Origin: Achromobacter insuavis
GTDB taxonomy: Bacteria; Pseudomonadota; Gammaproteobacteria; Burkholderiales; Burkholderiaceae_B
DNA: 64,000 bases
Assembly: GCF_902859645.1 (NCBI RefSeq)
Contig: NZ_CADIJR010000029.1
Span: 1-64,000 of the forward strand
Reading direction: 5' to 3'
Position 1 is the stretch's first letter. Each line of letters starts with the position of its first letter. The position numbers were made by a program, and so were the translations under genes. Below are positions 1-9,390 of the stretch, piece after piece. The notes beneath the pieces are model-generated. The model did no database searches, was not told the DNA's origin, and saw only the letters and a list, made by a program, of their open reading frames with translations.

Positions 1-1701
1 GCCGCGGCGCCGGCCGATGCCGAGCCCGCCGCCGCCTCGGCCGGCAATGCGGTCGATCCCGGCGAGGCCGGCGAACCGGTGGCGCAACTGGCGCCGCCCG
101 CCGTGCCGCACACCGAGCCGCCCTGGTACGTGCAATGCATCCTGGCGCTCAGCGCCTGGCTGTCGACGCTGCTGTTGCTGGCGTTCGTGGCCTTCTCCGG
201 CATGATCAATTCAGAGGAAGGCGCGCTGGTGGCCGGCCTGGTGCTGTGCGCCGCCGGCGTGGCCGTGCTGCGCAGCGACACCGGCCCGTTCTGGCGCCAG
301 TGCGGCACCGCCATGGCGTTTGCCGGCCAGATCCTCATCATCTACGGCATGTCCGAGTCGACCTCGTTCGCCAGCGCCTGCCTGTTCGTGTTGCTGATGG
401 CCACGGCGGTCTACGCGCTGGGGCCCGACGTGATCCTGCGCTTCCTGAGCGGGGGGCTGATCGCGATGGCCGGCGCCGGCCTGATCTGGCGCGTCCTGGC
501 GCCCGAGCTGCTGCGCGACGACATACTCGACGCCCTGCTGTACTTCGACATGGCCCGCGCCGCCTTCGTCTGGCTGCCGATCGCGGTGACCGGCGCCTGG
601 GCCACGGCGGTGATCCTGACCCTGGGCCAGCGCCTGGGCGGCAAGCGCGGCCACGCGCTGCAGCCGCTGGCCTGGGCCTTCCTGCTGTCGGTGCAGGGCA
701 TGGTCTGGCTGGCCAGCGGCCTGTCGATCATGCAGCTGCCGGCCATGTGGCAGCTGAACCCGCAGACCGCGCTGCTGGTGGGCGCGGGGGCGGTGCTGCC
801 GGCCGCCTCGGCGCTGGCGGTGCTGTGGCCGCGGCGCCGCGTGCTGACCGCCGGCGTGCTGTGGGGCGTGCCCATCGCCCTGCTGCTGCTGGCGCTGTTC
901 TGGCTGCCCAGCCCCGGTGTCGGCTTCGCGCTGGCCTGGCTGCTGCTGGGCTTCGGCCTGAACCAGCCGCGGGTGGCGCTGTTCGGCGTCTTCAGCCTGC
1001 TGATCTACCTGGGCGTCTATTACTACCAGCTGGACGTGCCATTGCTGGAAAAGGCCCTGTGGCTGGGCGGCGGCGCCGTGCTGCTGTTCGTGCTGCGCGG
1101 GCTGGTGTGGCTGGTGCCGCGCCTGATGCGCACCCAGGCGCCGTCGCGCCGCGCGCCCCTGCCGCCGATCTCGCCGGCCCTGCGCTGGCGCACCCTGGCG
1201 ATCCTGGGGGGCCTGGTGCTGGTCCTGGGCGTGGCCAACGGTGGCATCTGGCAGCGCGAGAAGCTGCTGGCCAACGGCAAGGTGGTGATCCTGGAACTGG
1301 CGCCGGTCGACCCGCGCTCGCTGATGCAGGGCGATTACATGGCGCTCAACTTCGCCGCCGGGCGCGAGGTCACCCGCATGCGGCTGGGCGGCGAACGCCA
1401 GGACGCCGACGACTCGATCATGGGCTACGAGCCCGACGGCTACGTGCTGCTGACGGCCGACGCGCGCGGCGTGTCGCAGCCGGTGCGCATCCAGTCCGAT
1501 GCCCGTCCGCACGCCGACAACGAGGTGCCGCTGCGCTACCGCGTCCGCGACAACGGTGTGCGCATCGTCACCAACGCCTATTTCTTCCCCGAAGGCCAGG
1601 CCAGCCGCTATGAAGTCGCCAAGTTTGGCGAGTTGCGCGTGGCCGAGAACGGCGAGGCCCTGCTGGTGCGGATGCTGGGCGAGGATCTGCAGCCGCTGTG
1701 A
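1..1701 (+). CDS. DUF4401 / GDYXXLXY membrane protein (5' end outside window)
   Basis: The frame is already open at base 1, so the true start probably lies upstream. A GTG at 79 would give 540 residues, but the frame before it is also open and Ala/Pro/Glu-rich. From about residue 10 to 350 the protein is a run of hydrophobic helices typical of DUF4401. After a basic linker (RRAPLPP) and one more membrane segment comes a soluble C-terminal domain with GDYMALNF, the signature of the GDYXXLXY family. Such proteins are inner-membrane proteins of unknown role, often next to a DUF2157 protein, which could lie upstream. The gene is convergent with gluQ. Confidence 0.8.
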   Translation, partial: AAAPADAEPAAASAGNAVDPGEAGEPVAQLAPPAVPHTEPPWYVQCILALSAWLSTLLLLAFVAFSGMINSEEGALVAGLVLCAAGVAVLRSDTGPFWRQCGTAMAFAGQILIIYGMSESTSFASACLFVLLMATAVYALGPDVILRFLSGGLIAMAGAGLIWRVLAPELLRDDILDALLYFDMARAAFVWLPIAVTGAWATAVILTLGQRLGGKRGHALQPLAWAFLLSVQGMVWLASGLSIMQLPAMWQLNPQTALLVGAGAVLPAASALAVLWPRRRVLTAGVLWGVPIALLLLALFWLPSPGVGFALAWLLLGFGLNQPRVALFGVFSLLIYLGVYYYQLDVPLLEKALWLGGGAVLLFVLRGLVWLVPRLMRTQAPSRRAPLPPISPALRWRTLAILGGLVLVLGVANGGIWQREKLLANGKVVILELAPVDPRSLMQGDYMALNFAAGREVTRMRLGGERQDADDSIMGYEPDGYVLLTADARGVSQPVRIQSDARPHADNEVPLRYRVRDNGVRIVTNAYFFPEGQASRYEVAKFGELRVAENGEALLVRMLGEDLQPL

Positions 1702-1727
1702 TGGCGCGGGCGGGCCGCCGGCGGCGG

Positions 1728-1755
1728 CCGTCCCGACAAGCTCGGATCGGGACGG
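1728..1755. terminator. GC-rich hairpin between convergent genes
   Basis: A perfect 9-bp stem (CCGTCCCGA at 1728-1736 with TCGGGACGG at 1747-1755) with a 10-nt loop lies between the convergent 3' ends at 1701 and 1792. There is no T-tract on either strand, so it is at best a weak or Rho-assisted bidirectional terminator. Confidence 0.3.
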
Positions 1756-1791
1756 GCGGCGCCGGGTGATCGCGCCAGCCTTGGGGCCGCT

Positions 1792-2688
1792 TCAGGCCAG
1801 CGGAAAGCGCGCCGCCCAGCGCGCCGTCGCCTCGCGCAGGAATGCGCCGGGGTCGGCGGCGGGCAGCGGCGCGAAGCCCAGGGCGCGCCAGGCGCCCTGC
1901 AGCGACGCCAGGGGCGCCGCCGTGTCGATGGCCGGGGCGCCGTTCTGCTTGGACAGTTTCAGGCCGTTGGCGGGGTCCAGGATCAGCGGCACGTGCAGGT
2001 AGCGCACCGGCGGCAGGTCCAGCAGCCGGCCCAGTACGCGCTGGCGCGCGGTCGAGCTGAGCAGGTCGGCGCCGCGCACCACGTCGGTCACGCCCTGCGC
2101 GCCATCGTCCACCACCACCGCCAATTGATAGGCCCACAGGCCGTCGGCGCGCTTGACCGCGATGTCGCCCACTGCCTGCGCCACGTCCTGTTCCTGCGGT
2201 CCCAGCCAGCGGTCCTCGAAGCGTTCCACGCCTGCCGGCATGATCACGCGCCAGGCGCGCGCCTCGCGGCCGGGCGGCAGGCCGTGGCGGCAGGTGCCGG
2301 GGTACGGGCGTTCGCCATCGGCGCCCGGCGCCGTCTGGCCGCGCAGCGCCGAGTCGGCGATCTCGCGGCGGGTGCAGCCGCAGCCATAGACCAGGCCGCG
2401 CGCGGCCAGGGCGTCGAAGGCCGCCTGGTAGACGTCGCCGCGGCGCGATTGCCACAGGATCTCGCCGTCCCAGTGCAGGCCCAGCGATTCGAGCTGGCCC
2501 ATGATGTGTTCGGCTGCGCCGGGCACGGTGCGCGGCGTGTCCACGTCCTCGATGCGCAGCAGCCAGCGGCCGTCGTTGGCGCGCGCATCCAGCCAGCTGG
2601 CCAGCGCGGCCACGAGCGAACCCGCGTGCAGCGGGCCGCTGGGGCTGGGGGCGAAGCGGCCGGTGTAGGTCACGGGATGGCGCGGCAA
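1792..2688 (-). CDS. gluQ: Glutamyl-Q tRNA(Asp) synthetase
   Basis: 298 residues, the usual length for GluQ (YadB), the truncated GluRS paralogue that lacks the anticodon-binding domain and loads glutamate onto queuosine-34 of tRNA-Asp. The class I motifs are present: the HIGH-like LHAGS at residues 20-24 after the PSPSG segment, and a KMSKS-like KLSKQ at 244-248. Cysteines in YGCGC and CRHG are the expected zinc site. The gene is on the minus strand, 84 bp upstream of (and co-oriented with) the smg end, so the two may be cotranscribed from right to left. Confidence 0.93.
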   Translation of the reverse strand: MPRHPVTYTGRFAPSPSGPLHAGSLVAALASWLDARANDGRWLLRIEDVDTPRTVPGAAEHIMGQLESLGLHWDGEILWQSRRGDVYQAAFDALAARGLVYGCGCTRREIADSALRGQTAPGADGERPYPGTCRHGLPPGREARAWRVIMPAGVERFEDRWLGPQEQDVAQAVGDIAVKRADGLWAYQLAVVVDDGAQGVTDVVRGADLLSSTARQRVLGRLLDLPPVRYLHVPLILDPANGLKLSKQNGAPAIDTAAPLASLQGAWRALGFAPLPAADPGAFLREATARWAARFPLA

Positions 2689-2772
2689 AACAATGGGGTT
2701 ACGGCGAAGCGGCGCCGCGCGCCTGACGCGCGCGGGTCGTGGGGAAACGGACGTCGGCCGGAGCCGGCGCCG

Positions 2773-3231
2773 TCAGTGCAGCAAGCGCACGCCGTCTTCG
2801 TCCAGCAGCTCTTCCAGGACCAGATTGTCGATCTCGGCTTCCTGGCTCCAGAGAACCATGAGGGCGATGATCTTGATCTTGGAGAGCGGCACGGGCGATT
2901 CCGGCGAAGCCAGGCCCCGGTCGATGACGATCTCGCGCAAGGGCGCGGGCAGCACGCCGGCCGATTCCAGGAAGGCGATGAAGCCGATGGATTCGGAACC
3001 CAGTTGCTGGTATTCGTTATCGGTGTAGATCCGGGTGCCGCTGGTGGGCGCCTGGGCGAGGTCGACACAGCGTTCGGTGGTTTCGGCCAGCCCGTAGAGC
3101 CAGCCTAACGCATCGTCGATGTCTTCGTGCTCGAACCCGGCGGCGGCCAGCCGTTTCGCCAGGACATCGGCGGCGGGACAGGCTTGCGGCGTGTAGTAAT
3201 TCTCGTACAGGTAAACCAGGATATCGAACAT
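2773..3231 (-). CDS. smg: Smg family protein (DUF494)
   Basis: 152 residues beginning MFDILVYLYENY, the conserved start of Smg/DUF494 proteins, and the length matches the family. ATG at 3229-3231 was chosen because homologues start exactly there, although no strong Shine-Dalgarno is visible. The protein is acidic (LLDEDGVRLLH tail) and probably cytosolic. Smg genes are conserved in beta- and gamma-proteobacteria, often near dprA or topA, with no firm function. Here it lies upstream of gluQ on the same strand. Confidence 0.9.
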   Translation of the reverse strand: MFDILVYLYENYYTPQACPAADVLAKRLAAAGFEHEDIDDALGWLYGLAETTERCVDLAQAPTSGTRIYTDNEYQQLGSESIGFIAFLESAGVLPAPLREIVIDRGLASPESPVPLSKIKIIALMVLWSQEAEIDNLVLEELLDEDGVRLLH

Positions 3232-3426
3232 ATGGCGCAGTCTTGTGCCTGTTTGCACAGTCGGCCCGCATATCGGCAGACCAGCAAACATGAATTTTAC
3301 TTTACGCTGATTTATTTGCCCGGGCAACCGCCGAAAAGGCCGGGGGCGGCGGGGCGTAGTGGCCTTGCGACAGTCATGAAAACCGCGCGGAAAGGCTGAC
3401 AGAATAAGGGGTTGCGCGATCTGCCA

Positions 3427-3451
3427 GGGGCGGACTTCCAGGGTCCGCCCC
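3427..3451. terminator. Strong hairpin downstream of the TRAP operon
   Basis: GGGGCGGAC (3427-3435) pairs perfectly with GTCCGCCCC (3443-3451) across a 7-nt loop. On the plus strand it is followed by TCTTTAAT, but both flanking genes run on the minus strand, where no T-run follows. It may still stabilise the 3' end of the TRAP transcript. The rest of 3232-3470 shows no gene. Confidence 0.35.
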
Positions 3452-3470
3452 TCTTTAATACCCCTACGAA

Positions 3471-5495
3471 TCAGGCGGTTTTCGGCGCCGTTTCCAGCTT
3501 CAGCTGCGCCAGCTGGCGGATGAACACCGGGATGCAGATGGCCAGCCCGATCAGCCCGCTGGCCAGGCCCGGCAGGATGGTCAGCAGCGCGCCCAGCGTA
3601 CACAGCCAGCGTTCCCAGCTCTTCATCCCCACCAGCATGTAGCGCGAGAACGCCGCCGACAGCAGCACCAGCCCCACCATGCAGCCGAACAGGGTCACGA
3701 AGAAGTCGTACCAGGTGAAGCCCTGCACCGAGATCAGCAGCGACGGCGAGAACACGAACACGAACGGCACGATCAGCTTGGTGATGCCCAGCCGGAACGC
3801 GGTGTTGCCGGTCTTGAACGGATCGCTGCCCGCCATGCCCGCCGCCGCGTAGGCCGCCAGCGCCACCGGCGGCGTGATGTCGGCCAGGATGCCGAAATAG
3901 AACACGAAGAAGTGCACCGCGATCGGCTGCACCCCCAGCTGCACCAGCGTTGGCGCGGCCACCGCCACCATGATCAGGTAGTTGGCGGTGGTCGGCACGC
4001 CGCAGCCCATCAGGATGCACACGATGCCCGTCATGATGAGCGCGGCGATCAGCGTCAGCGACTGCATGTTGGCGATGCTGTCCGGAATCACCGCGGCCGC
4101 GCCGGCGGCCAGCGCCTGCGAGGCCGCGATCACGATGTACGAGATCTTGAAGCCCACGCCCGTCAGCGTCACCACGCCGATCACGATGCCCACCGTGCCC
4201 GCCGCCGCGCCCACCGCCAGCGCGTACTTGGCGCCGGTCTCGAAGGCCTCGTACAGATCGCGCCAGCGCAGCCGCTGGAACGGATTGAGCAGGCCGACGA
4301 TGATGCAGCCGGTGATGCCGGCGAACGCCGCCAGGTACGGGGTGCGGCCGCTGGCCAGCACGCCGATCAGCAGGAACAGCGGGATCAGCGTCGGCCAGCG
4401 CATCTTGAACGACTGCTTCAGCTTCGGCATCTCGGCCTCGGTCAGCCCGCGCAGGCCCTCGCGCTTGGCCTCGAAGTGCACCTGCATGAACATGCCGAAG
4501 AAATACAGGAAGGCCGGGAAGATGCCGGCGATCGCGATTTGCTGGTACGGAATGCCCAGGAACTCGATCATCAGGAACGCCGCCGCGCCCATGATCGGCG
4601 GCGTGATCTGGCCGCCGGTGCTGCTGGCCGCCTCCACCCCCGCCGCGAAATGGCGCGGATAGCCGATGCGGATCATCGCCGGAATGGTCAGCGAGCCGAC
4701 CGTGACGGCGTTGGCCACCGACGACCCCGACAGCATGCCGAACATGGCCGAGCCGAACACCGACACCTTGGCCGGCCCGCCGGCGTAGCGCCCGGCGACC
4801 GTCGAGGCCACGTCCAGGAACAGCTGGCCCAGGCCGATGCGCGTGGCCAGCACGCCGAACAGCACGAAGTGGAACACGTAGGTCGCCACCACCCCCACCG
4901 CCACGCCGTAGACGCCCTGGCTGGTCAGGTACATGTGGTTGACGATCTGCGGCAAGGTGTTGCCCGCGTGCTTGAGCAGCCCGGGGAAATACGGCCCGAA
5001 CATCGCATAGGCCATGAACACCAGCGCGATGATGGGCAGCGGCCAGCCCATGGCGCGGCGCGTCGCCTCCAGCAGCCCGATCAGCAGGATCGAGCCCATG
5101 AAGACGTCCATCGGCATCGGATTGCCGACGCGGAACGCCAGGTCCTCGAAGATGTAGGGGATGTACAGCACCGACAGCGCCAGCGCGATGGCGATGATCC
5201 AGTCGTACAGCGGCACGCCGCCCGGCGCATACCAGGTGGACTTCGGCTCGCGCTGATAGTGCGACTTGGAAAAGCCGAACACCAGGAAGATCAGGCTCAG
5301 CACGAACGCCAGGTGCACGCCGCGATGCGTGGCCTCGCGCAACAGGCCGAAGCCGGCGGTGTAGTAGTGGAACAGCGACAGCGCGACGAGCAGGCCGGAC
5401 ACGAGCCACGTGGCGGTCTTGTGCAGCGGGCGGAAGCGGATTTCGGAATCGTACTTTTCCGCCAGCTGCTGGGTCTTCTGGTGGTCAATTTCCAT
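3471..5495 (-). CDS. TRAP transporter fused permease (DctQM type)
   Basis: 674 residues starting MEIDHQKTQQLAEKYDSE. An upstream in-frame ATG at 5609 would add 38 residues of low-complexity Arg/Ala sequence and is unlikely. The protein has many hydrophobic helices: an N-terminal DctQ-like part (about residues 1-200) fused to a large DctM-like module with the family's GSSVANAVTVGS and STGGQITPPIMGAAAF segments. Such fused 4TM/12TM permeases pair with TAXI binding proteins to import carboxylates or amino-acid-like substrates with a sodium gradient. The TAXI subunit gene is 133 bp upstream in the same direction. Confidence 0.93.
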   Translation of the reverse strand: MEIDHQKTQQLAEKYDSEIRFRPLHKTATWLVSGLLVALSLFHYYTAGFGLLREATHRGVHLAFVLSLIFLVFGFSKSHYQREPKSTWYAPGGVPLYDWIIAIALALSVLYIPYIFEDLAFRVGNPMPMDVFMGSILLIGLLEATRRAMGWPLPIIALVFMAYAMFGPYFPGLLKHAGNTLPQIVNHMYLTSQGVYGVAVGVVATYVFHFVLFGVLATRIGLGQLFLDVASTVAGRYAGGPAKVSVFGSAMFGMLSGSSVANAVTVGSLTIPAMIRIGYPRHFAAGVEAASSTGGQITPPIMGAAAFLMIEFLGIPYQQIAIAGIFPAFLYFFGMFMQVHFEAKREGLRGLTEAEMPKLKQSFKMRWPTLIPLFLLIGVLASGRTPYLAAFAGITGCIIVGLLNPFQRLRWRDLYEAFETGAKYALAVGAAAGTVGIVIGVVTLTGVGFKISYIVIAASQALAAGAAAVIPDSIANMQSLTLIAALIMTGIVCILMGCGVPTTANYLIMVAVAAPTLVQLGVQPIAVHFFVFYFGILADITPPVALAAYAAAGMAGSDPFKTGNTAFRLGITKLIVPFVFVFSPSLLISVQGFTWYDFFVTLFGCMVGLVLLSAAFSRYMLVGMKSWERWLCTLGALLTILPGLASGLIGLAICIPVFIRQLAQLKLETAPKTA

Positions 5496-5628
5496 GGCCA
5501 GGAATCTCGGCAAGAACACGGCGGGCAGGGCCGGACGGCCCTGCCCCTGCCACGCGACGGCGCGCGCGGATGCGTGCGGACCGACGCCGGCGCGGCAGGC
5601 CGACGTCAACGGGTCCGCGGCGGCGGGC

Positions 5629-6588
5629 CTACTTCAGCAGGCCGACTTCCTTGTAGAACTTCTCGGCGCCCGGATGGAACGGAATGCCCGCGCCCTTGAC
5701 CGCGTTTTCCTTGGTGATGAGCTTGCCCTTGGCATGGCCCGCGTCCAGCGTCTTGCGGGTGGCGTCGCTGTACAGCGCCTTGGTCACCTCATACACCGTC
5801 TGCTCGGGGATCTTGGCGGATGTCACCATCTGCGCGTTGACCGAGATGGTCTTGACCTCGGGCAGGTTCTGGTAGGTGTTGGCGGCGATCACGTCGGGCG
5901 TGAAGAACTCCTGCTTGGCGCGCAGCGCGTCGATCTCCGGGCCGACCAGCGGCACCAGCTCGATATTGCCGGTGGAGGCCAGCTCGGCGATGGCGCCGGC
6001 GGGGGCGCCGCCCACGAAGAAGAACGCGTCCAGCCCGCCGTCCTTGAGCTTGTCGCCGGCCTGATTGGGCTTGAGGTATTCGGCCTTGATGTCCTTGTCG
6101 GTCATGCCGTAGGCGCCCAGGATCAGGCGCACGTCGACCAGCGTGCCCGAGCCCGGCTCGTCCATCGACACGCGCTTGCCCTTCAGGTCGGCCACGCCCT
6201 TGATGCCGGCGCCCTTGCGCGTCACCAGGTGGATGCTTTCCGGATACAGCGTGGCAATCAGCCGCAGGTCCTGCGCCTTGGGCTTGCCTTCGAACGTGCC
6301 AGTGCCGCTGTAGGCCCAGAACGCCACGTCCGATTGCGTGAAACCGGCCTCGAACGAACCGCCCATGATGCCGTTGATGTTGGCGACCGAGCCATTGGAG
6401 GCGACCGCGGTGGCGATCAGCTTGCCGGGCTGCGACACGGCGTTGCCGATGATGCCGCCGACGGGGTAGTAGGTGCCGGCGGTGCCGCCGGTGCCGATGC
6501 GGAAGAACTGCTGCGCCTGCGCCGTACCGGCCGCGGCCGCCAGGGACAACGCCATTGCCAGGGTGGTGATCCAGCTTCTCGTTTTCAT
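5629..6588 (-). CDS. TAXI family TRAP transporter solute-binding protein
   Basis: 319 residues with a clear signal peptide (MKTRSWITTLAMALSLAAAAGTAQA), then FFRIGTGGTAGTYYPVGG, the diagnostic TAXI N-terminus. It is the periplasmic receptor that delivers substrate to the fused permease encoded just downstream. The substrate cannot be read from the sequence. The divergently transcribed D-threonine aldolase gene starts about 230 bp away, so a beta-hydroxy-D-amino acid or related compound is a possible but unproven ligand. Confidence 0.92.
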   Translation of the reverse strand: MKTRSWITTLAMALSLAAAAGTAQAQQFFRIGTGGTAGTYYPVGGIIGNAVSQPGKLIATAVASNGSVANINGIMGGSFEAGFTQSDVAFWAYSGTGTFEGKPKAQDLRLIATLYPESIHLVTRKGAGIKGVADLKGKRVSMDEPGSGTLVDVRLILGAYGMTDKDIKAEYLKPNQAGDKLKDGGLDAFFFVGGAPAGAIAELASTGNIELVPLVGPEIDALRAKQEFFTPDVIAANTYQNLPEVKTISVNAQMVTSAKIPEQTVYEVTKALYSDATRKTLDAGHAKGKLITKENAVKGAGIPFHPGAEKFYKEVGLLK

Positions 6589-6816
6589 GCGGGCTTCTCC
6601 AGGGAATAGATAAGGGGCATGCTTTGACGCTGCTGGGCCGTTTCGCGGCCTCGGCTCCCGCTCGGTATCGGATCGGCCCGTTGTGCGGGCGCATGGCGCG
6701 GGGCTTTATTTGTGGTGAAATTCTGGCATGGCCGCACCCCCGCGCCAATGCTTGCAGGGCTATGGTTTACCAGGGGGTCGCCGCTTTCCTCGCAGTGCAG
6801 ACAACGGAGTCTCCAG

Positions 6817-7956
6817 ATGTCCCAGGAAGTCATACGCGGCATTGCGCTGCCCCCGCCCGCGCAGGCCGGCGATCCCCTGGCCAGCGTCGACACGCCCAGC
6901 CTGGTGCTGGACCTGGCCGCGTTCGAGGCCAACCTGCGCACCATGCAGGCCTGGGCCGACCGCCACGAGGTCGCGCTGCGGCCCCACGCCAAGGCCCACA
7001 AATGTCCCGAGATCGCTCGCCGCCAGCTGGCGCTGGGCGCGCGCGGCATCTGTTGCCAGAAGGTCAGCGAGGCCGTGCCCTTCGTGGCCGCCGGCATCAC
7101 CGACATCCACATCAGCAACGAAGTGGTCGGCCCGGCCAAGCTGCGCCTCTTGGGCCAGCTGGCGCGCGCCGCCAAGCTCAGCGTCTGCGTCGACAACGCC
7201 GCCAACCTGGTGCAGATCTCGCAGGCCATGGCCGCGGCCGGCGCCGAGATCGACGTGCTGGTGGAAGTGGACGTGGGCCAGGGCCGCTGCGGCGTGTCCG
7301 ACGACGCCACCGTGCTGGCGCTGGCGCAGCAGGCGCGCGCGCTGCCGGGCGTGAACTTCGTCGGCCTGCAGGCCTATCACGGCTCGGTGCAGCATTTCCG
7401 CACCCGCGAGGAACGCGCCGCCGTCTGCCGCCAGGCCGCGCGCATCGCCGCGTCGTATCAATTGCTGCTGCGTGAAAGCGGCATCGCCTGCGACATCATC
7501 ACCGGCGGCGGCACCGGCAGCGTCGAGTTCGATGCCGCCAGCGGCGTCTACACCGAACTGCAGGCCGGTTCCTACGCCTTCATGGACGGCGACTACGGCG
7601 CCAACGAATGGGACGGCCCGCTGGCGTTCCAGAACAGCCTGTTCGTGCTGTCCACCGTGATGAGCACGCCGGCGCCCGATCGCGTCATCCTCGACGCCGG
7701 CCTGAAGTCCACCACCGCTGAATGCGGCCCGCCCGCGATCCACGGCGCCCAGGGCCTGCAATACGCCGCCATCAACGACGAGCACGGCGTGGTGCGCGTG
7801 GCGGCTGGCGCGCCGGTGCCCGCGCTGGGCGACACGCTACTGCTGGTGCCCTCGCACGTCGACCCGACCTTCAACCTGCATGACGGGCTGGTGGTCTACC
7901 GCGACGGCATCGTGCGGGACATCTGGGAGATCTCGGCGCGCGGCTTCTCGCGCTGA
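6817..7956 (+). CDS. dta: D-threonine aldolase (PLP, metal-dependent)
   Basis: 379 residues from ATG 6817, preceded by GGAG. Fold-type III PLP enzyme that cleaves D-threonine and other beta-hydroxy-D-amino acids to glycine and an aldehyde, needing a divalent metal. The PLP lysine is K59 in RPHAKAHK, and the metal ligands H347 and D349 fall in PSHVDPTFNLHD. These numbers and the total length match the characterised Alcaligenes (Achromobacter) xylosoxidans enzyme as I remember it. A related activity (3-hydroxy-D-aspartate aldolase) is the main alternative. It is divergent from the TAXI-TRAP operon and followed after 8 bp by an unknown gene. Confidence 0.93.
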   Translation: MSQEVIRGIALPPPAQAGDPLASVDTPSLVLDLAAFEANLRTMQAWADRHEVALRPHAKAHKCPEIARRQLALGARGICCQKVSEAVPFVAAGITDIHISNEVVGPAKLRLLGQLARAAKLSVCVDNAANLVQISQAMAAAGAEIDVLVEVDVGQGRCGVSDDATVLALAQQARALPGVNFVGLQAYHGSVQHFRTREERAAVCRQAARIAASYQLLLRESGIACDIITGGGTGSVEFDAASGVYTELQAGSYAFMDGDYGANEWDGPLAFQNSLFVLSTVMSTPAPDRVILDAGLKSTTAECGPPAIHGAQGLQYAAINDEHGVVRVAAGAPVPALGDTLLLVPSHVDPTFNLHDGLVVYRDGIVRDIWEISARGFSR

Positions 7957-7964
7957 AACCGGTC

Positions 7965-9347
7965 ATGCCGAGCGCGATGGAACCGTTGTCCTTCGACTGG
8001 AAGACGCCGCTGCCGGAACTGCTGGACGGGTTGCGGCAGGCGTATGCGGCGCGCTACCCGGTCCTGGCCTCCGCTCGGTTGGATGCGCTGCGCGCCGCGT
8101 TGCGCGATGACCGCGCCGACGACTTTCTGCCGCTGTTGGGCCAGGAACTGGAGGCGCTGGGACTGGCGCTGATCGGGCAGGACGAAGACGACGACGCCAT
8201 CCACCTGCTGATTGTGCCGCGGGCCGATGCCGGCGACGCGCTGGCGCGGCTGGCCGCGCAAGGCAGGCAGGCTGTGCGGCATCGGCAGGATGGCGCGGCG
8301 CAGGATGCCCCGGCCACGCTGCCCCGCCCCGCTTCCGGTCCGCTGGCCCAACCCGGCGACTACCTGGACATGGCGCAGTGCGTGCCGCTGGCGCCGGGCT
8401 GGGCTGGCGTGGCCAATCGTGACACGGCGGCGCCGGAACTGGTGGACCTGCATGATTGGCCGGCCTTGCGCGAGGTCGGCGGCAAGTTCCAGCCGCATCG
8501 CGGCCTGCTGGCGTCGGCCGTCGCCGCCAACGGCGTCCATGCCTGGATTGAACAGGGCCCCGACGGCATCGCCAGCACGCCCTATGCACACCTGCTGCGC
8601 GCGCCCCGGGTCGAGGCCGCGCCGCTCGACCGCCCCGGCCTCGCGCTGCCACCGCGCGCGGCGCAGGCGCAGCGCCGCACGCCCGAATTCAGCCTGGGCT
8701 TCGCGGGCGACGACCTGCTGCTGGTGGATCGCGGCATGGCGTTCGTGTACCGGGGCTTTGCCACGCTGGACGAAGCGGCCGCCATCGAGCCGGCGCTGCT
8801 GTACACCGCGCCGCCGCAACGCCGCCCCGTCAGCGACCGCTCTGCGGTGATCCAGACGCCCGATGGCCGCGCCTGCGTGCTGTGCCGTGGCCAGCTGCTG
8901 CGGTGGCGCGATGGCCAGTTGCATCCCCTGGCATTGGGCCCTGCCGACTCGGCATCGGGGGATCTCTCGCATCCCGTCGCCTGCGGCAACGGCGCCATCG
9001 CCTGGCTCGAAGACGATGCGCTTTGCCACGCGGACCTGGACGCCCTTGCCGTCAGCCGCCATGCGCCCCAACAGATGCCCGCCGGCGGCATGATCCTGCA
9101 GTCTCTGCCGCAAGGCTGGCTGCTGCTGGGCCACTGGCACGCGCCGCATCGCAGCCTGGACCTGGGCCAGCTGTGGCATCCCGATTCCGGGCAGGTCCTG
9201 CGCATCCGCCATGGCGCGCTCGACCTGGACAGCGGCATCCAGCGCGCGTGGATTTTGCCGGATGGCGAGGTGGTGGTGGGCGGACAGCTGCGTCATGTGC
9301 GCCTGGGTCGTTTCGACGCATTGTTGGGCCGGCTGTCAGCCGCTTGA
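7965..9347 (+). CDS. Hypothetical protein (460 aa) downstream of dta
   Basis: Starts 8 bp after the dta stop (MPSAMEPLSFDWK; a second ATG at 7977 is equally possible) and so is probably cotranscribed. The first 100 residues are a compact alpha/beta segment with the acidic stretch GQDEDDDAIHLLIVP, reminiscent of small DUF6630-type proteins, though I am not certain. The rest (about 120-460) is rich in Trp, Gly and Asp with repeated beta-strand-like patterns such as GQLLRWRDGQLHPLALG and LPDGEVVVGGQLRHVRLGRFD, suggesting a beta-propeller or similar repeat fold. There is no signal peptide. Function unknown. Confidence 0.75.
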   Translation: MPSAMEPLSFDWKTPLPELLDGLRQAYAARYPVLASARLDALRAALRDDRADDFLPLLGQELEALGLALIGQDEDDDAIHLLIVPRADAGDALARLAAQGRQAVRHRQDGAAQDAPATLPRPASGPLAQPGDYLDMAQCVPLAPGWAGVANRDTAAPELVDLHDWPALREVGGKFQPHRGLLASAVAANGVHAWIEQGPDGIASTPYAHLLRAPRVEAAPLDRPGLALPPRAAQAQRRTPEFSLGFAGDDLLLVDRGMAFVYRGFATLDEAAAIEPALLYTAPPQRRPVSDRSAVIQTPDGRACVLCRGQLLRWRDGQLHPLALGPADSASGDLSHPVACGNGAIAWLEDDALCHADLDALAVSRHAPQQMPAGGMILQSLPQGWLLLGHWHAPHRSLDLGQLWHPDSGQVLRIRHGALDLDSGIQRAWILPDGEVVVGGQLRHVRLGRFDALLGRLSAA

Positions 9348-9390
9348 CCCTCGGCGGCCGGGCCATGGCCGCCGCCAGGATCCACGCGCC

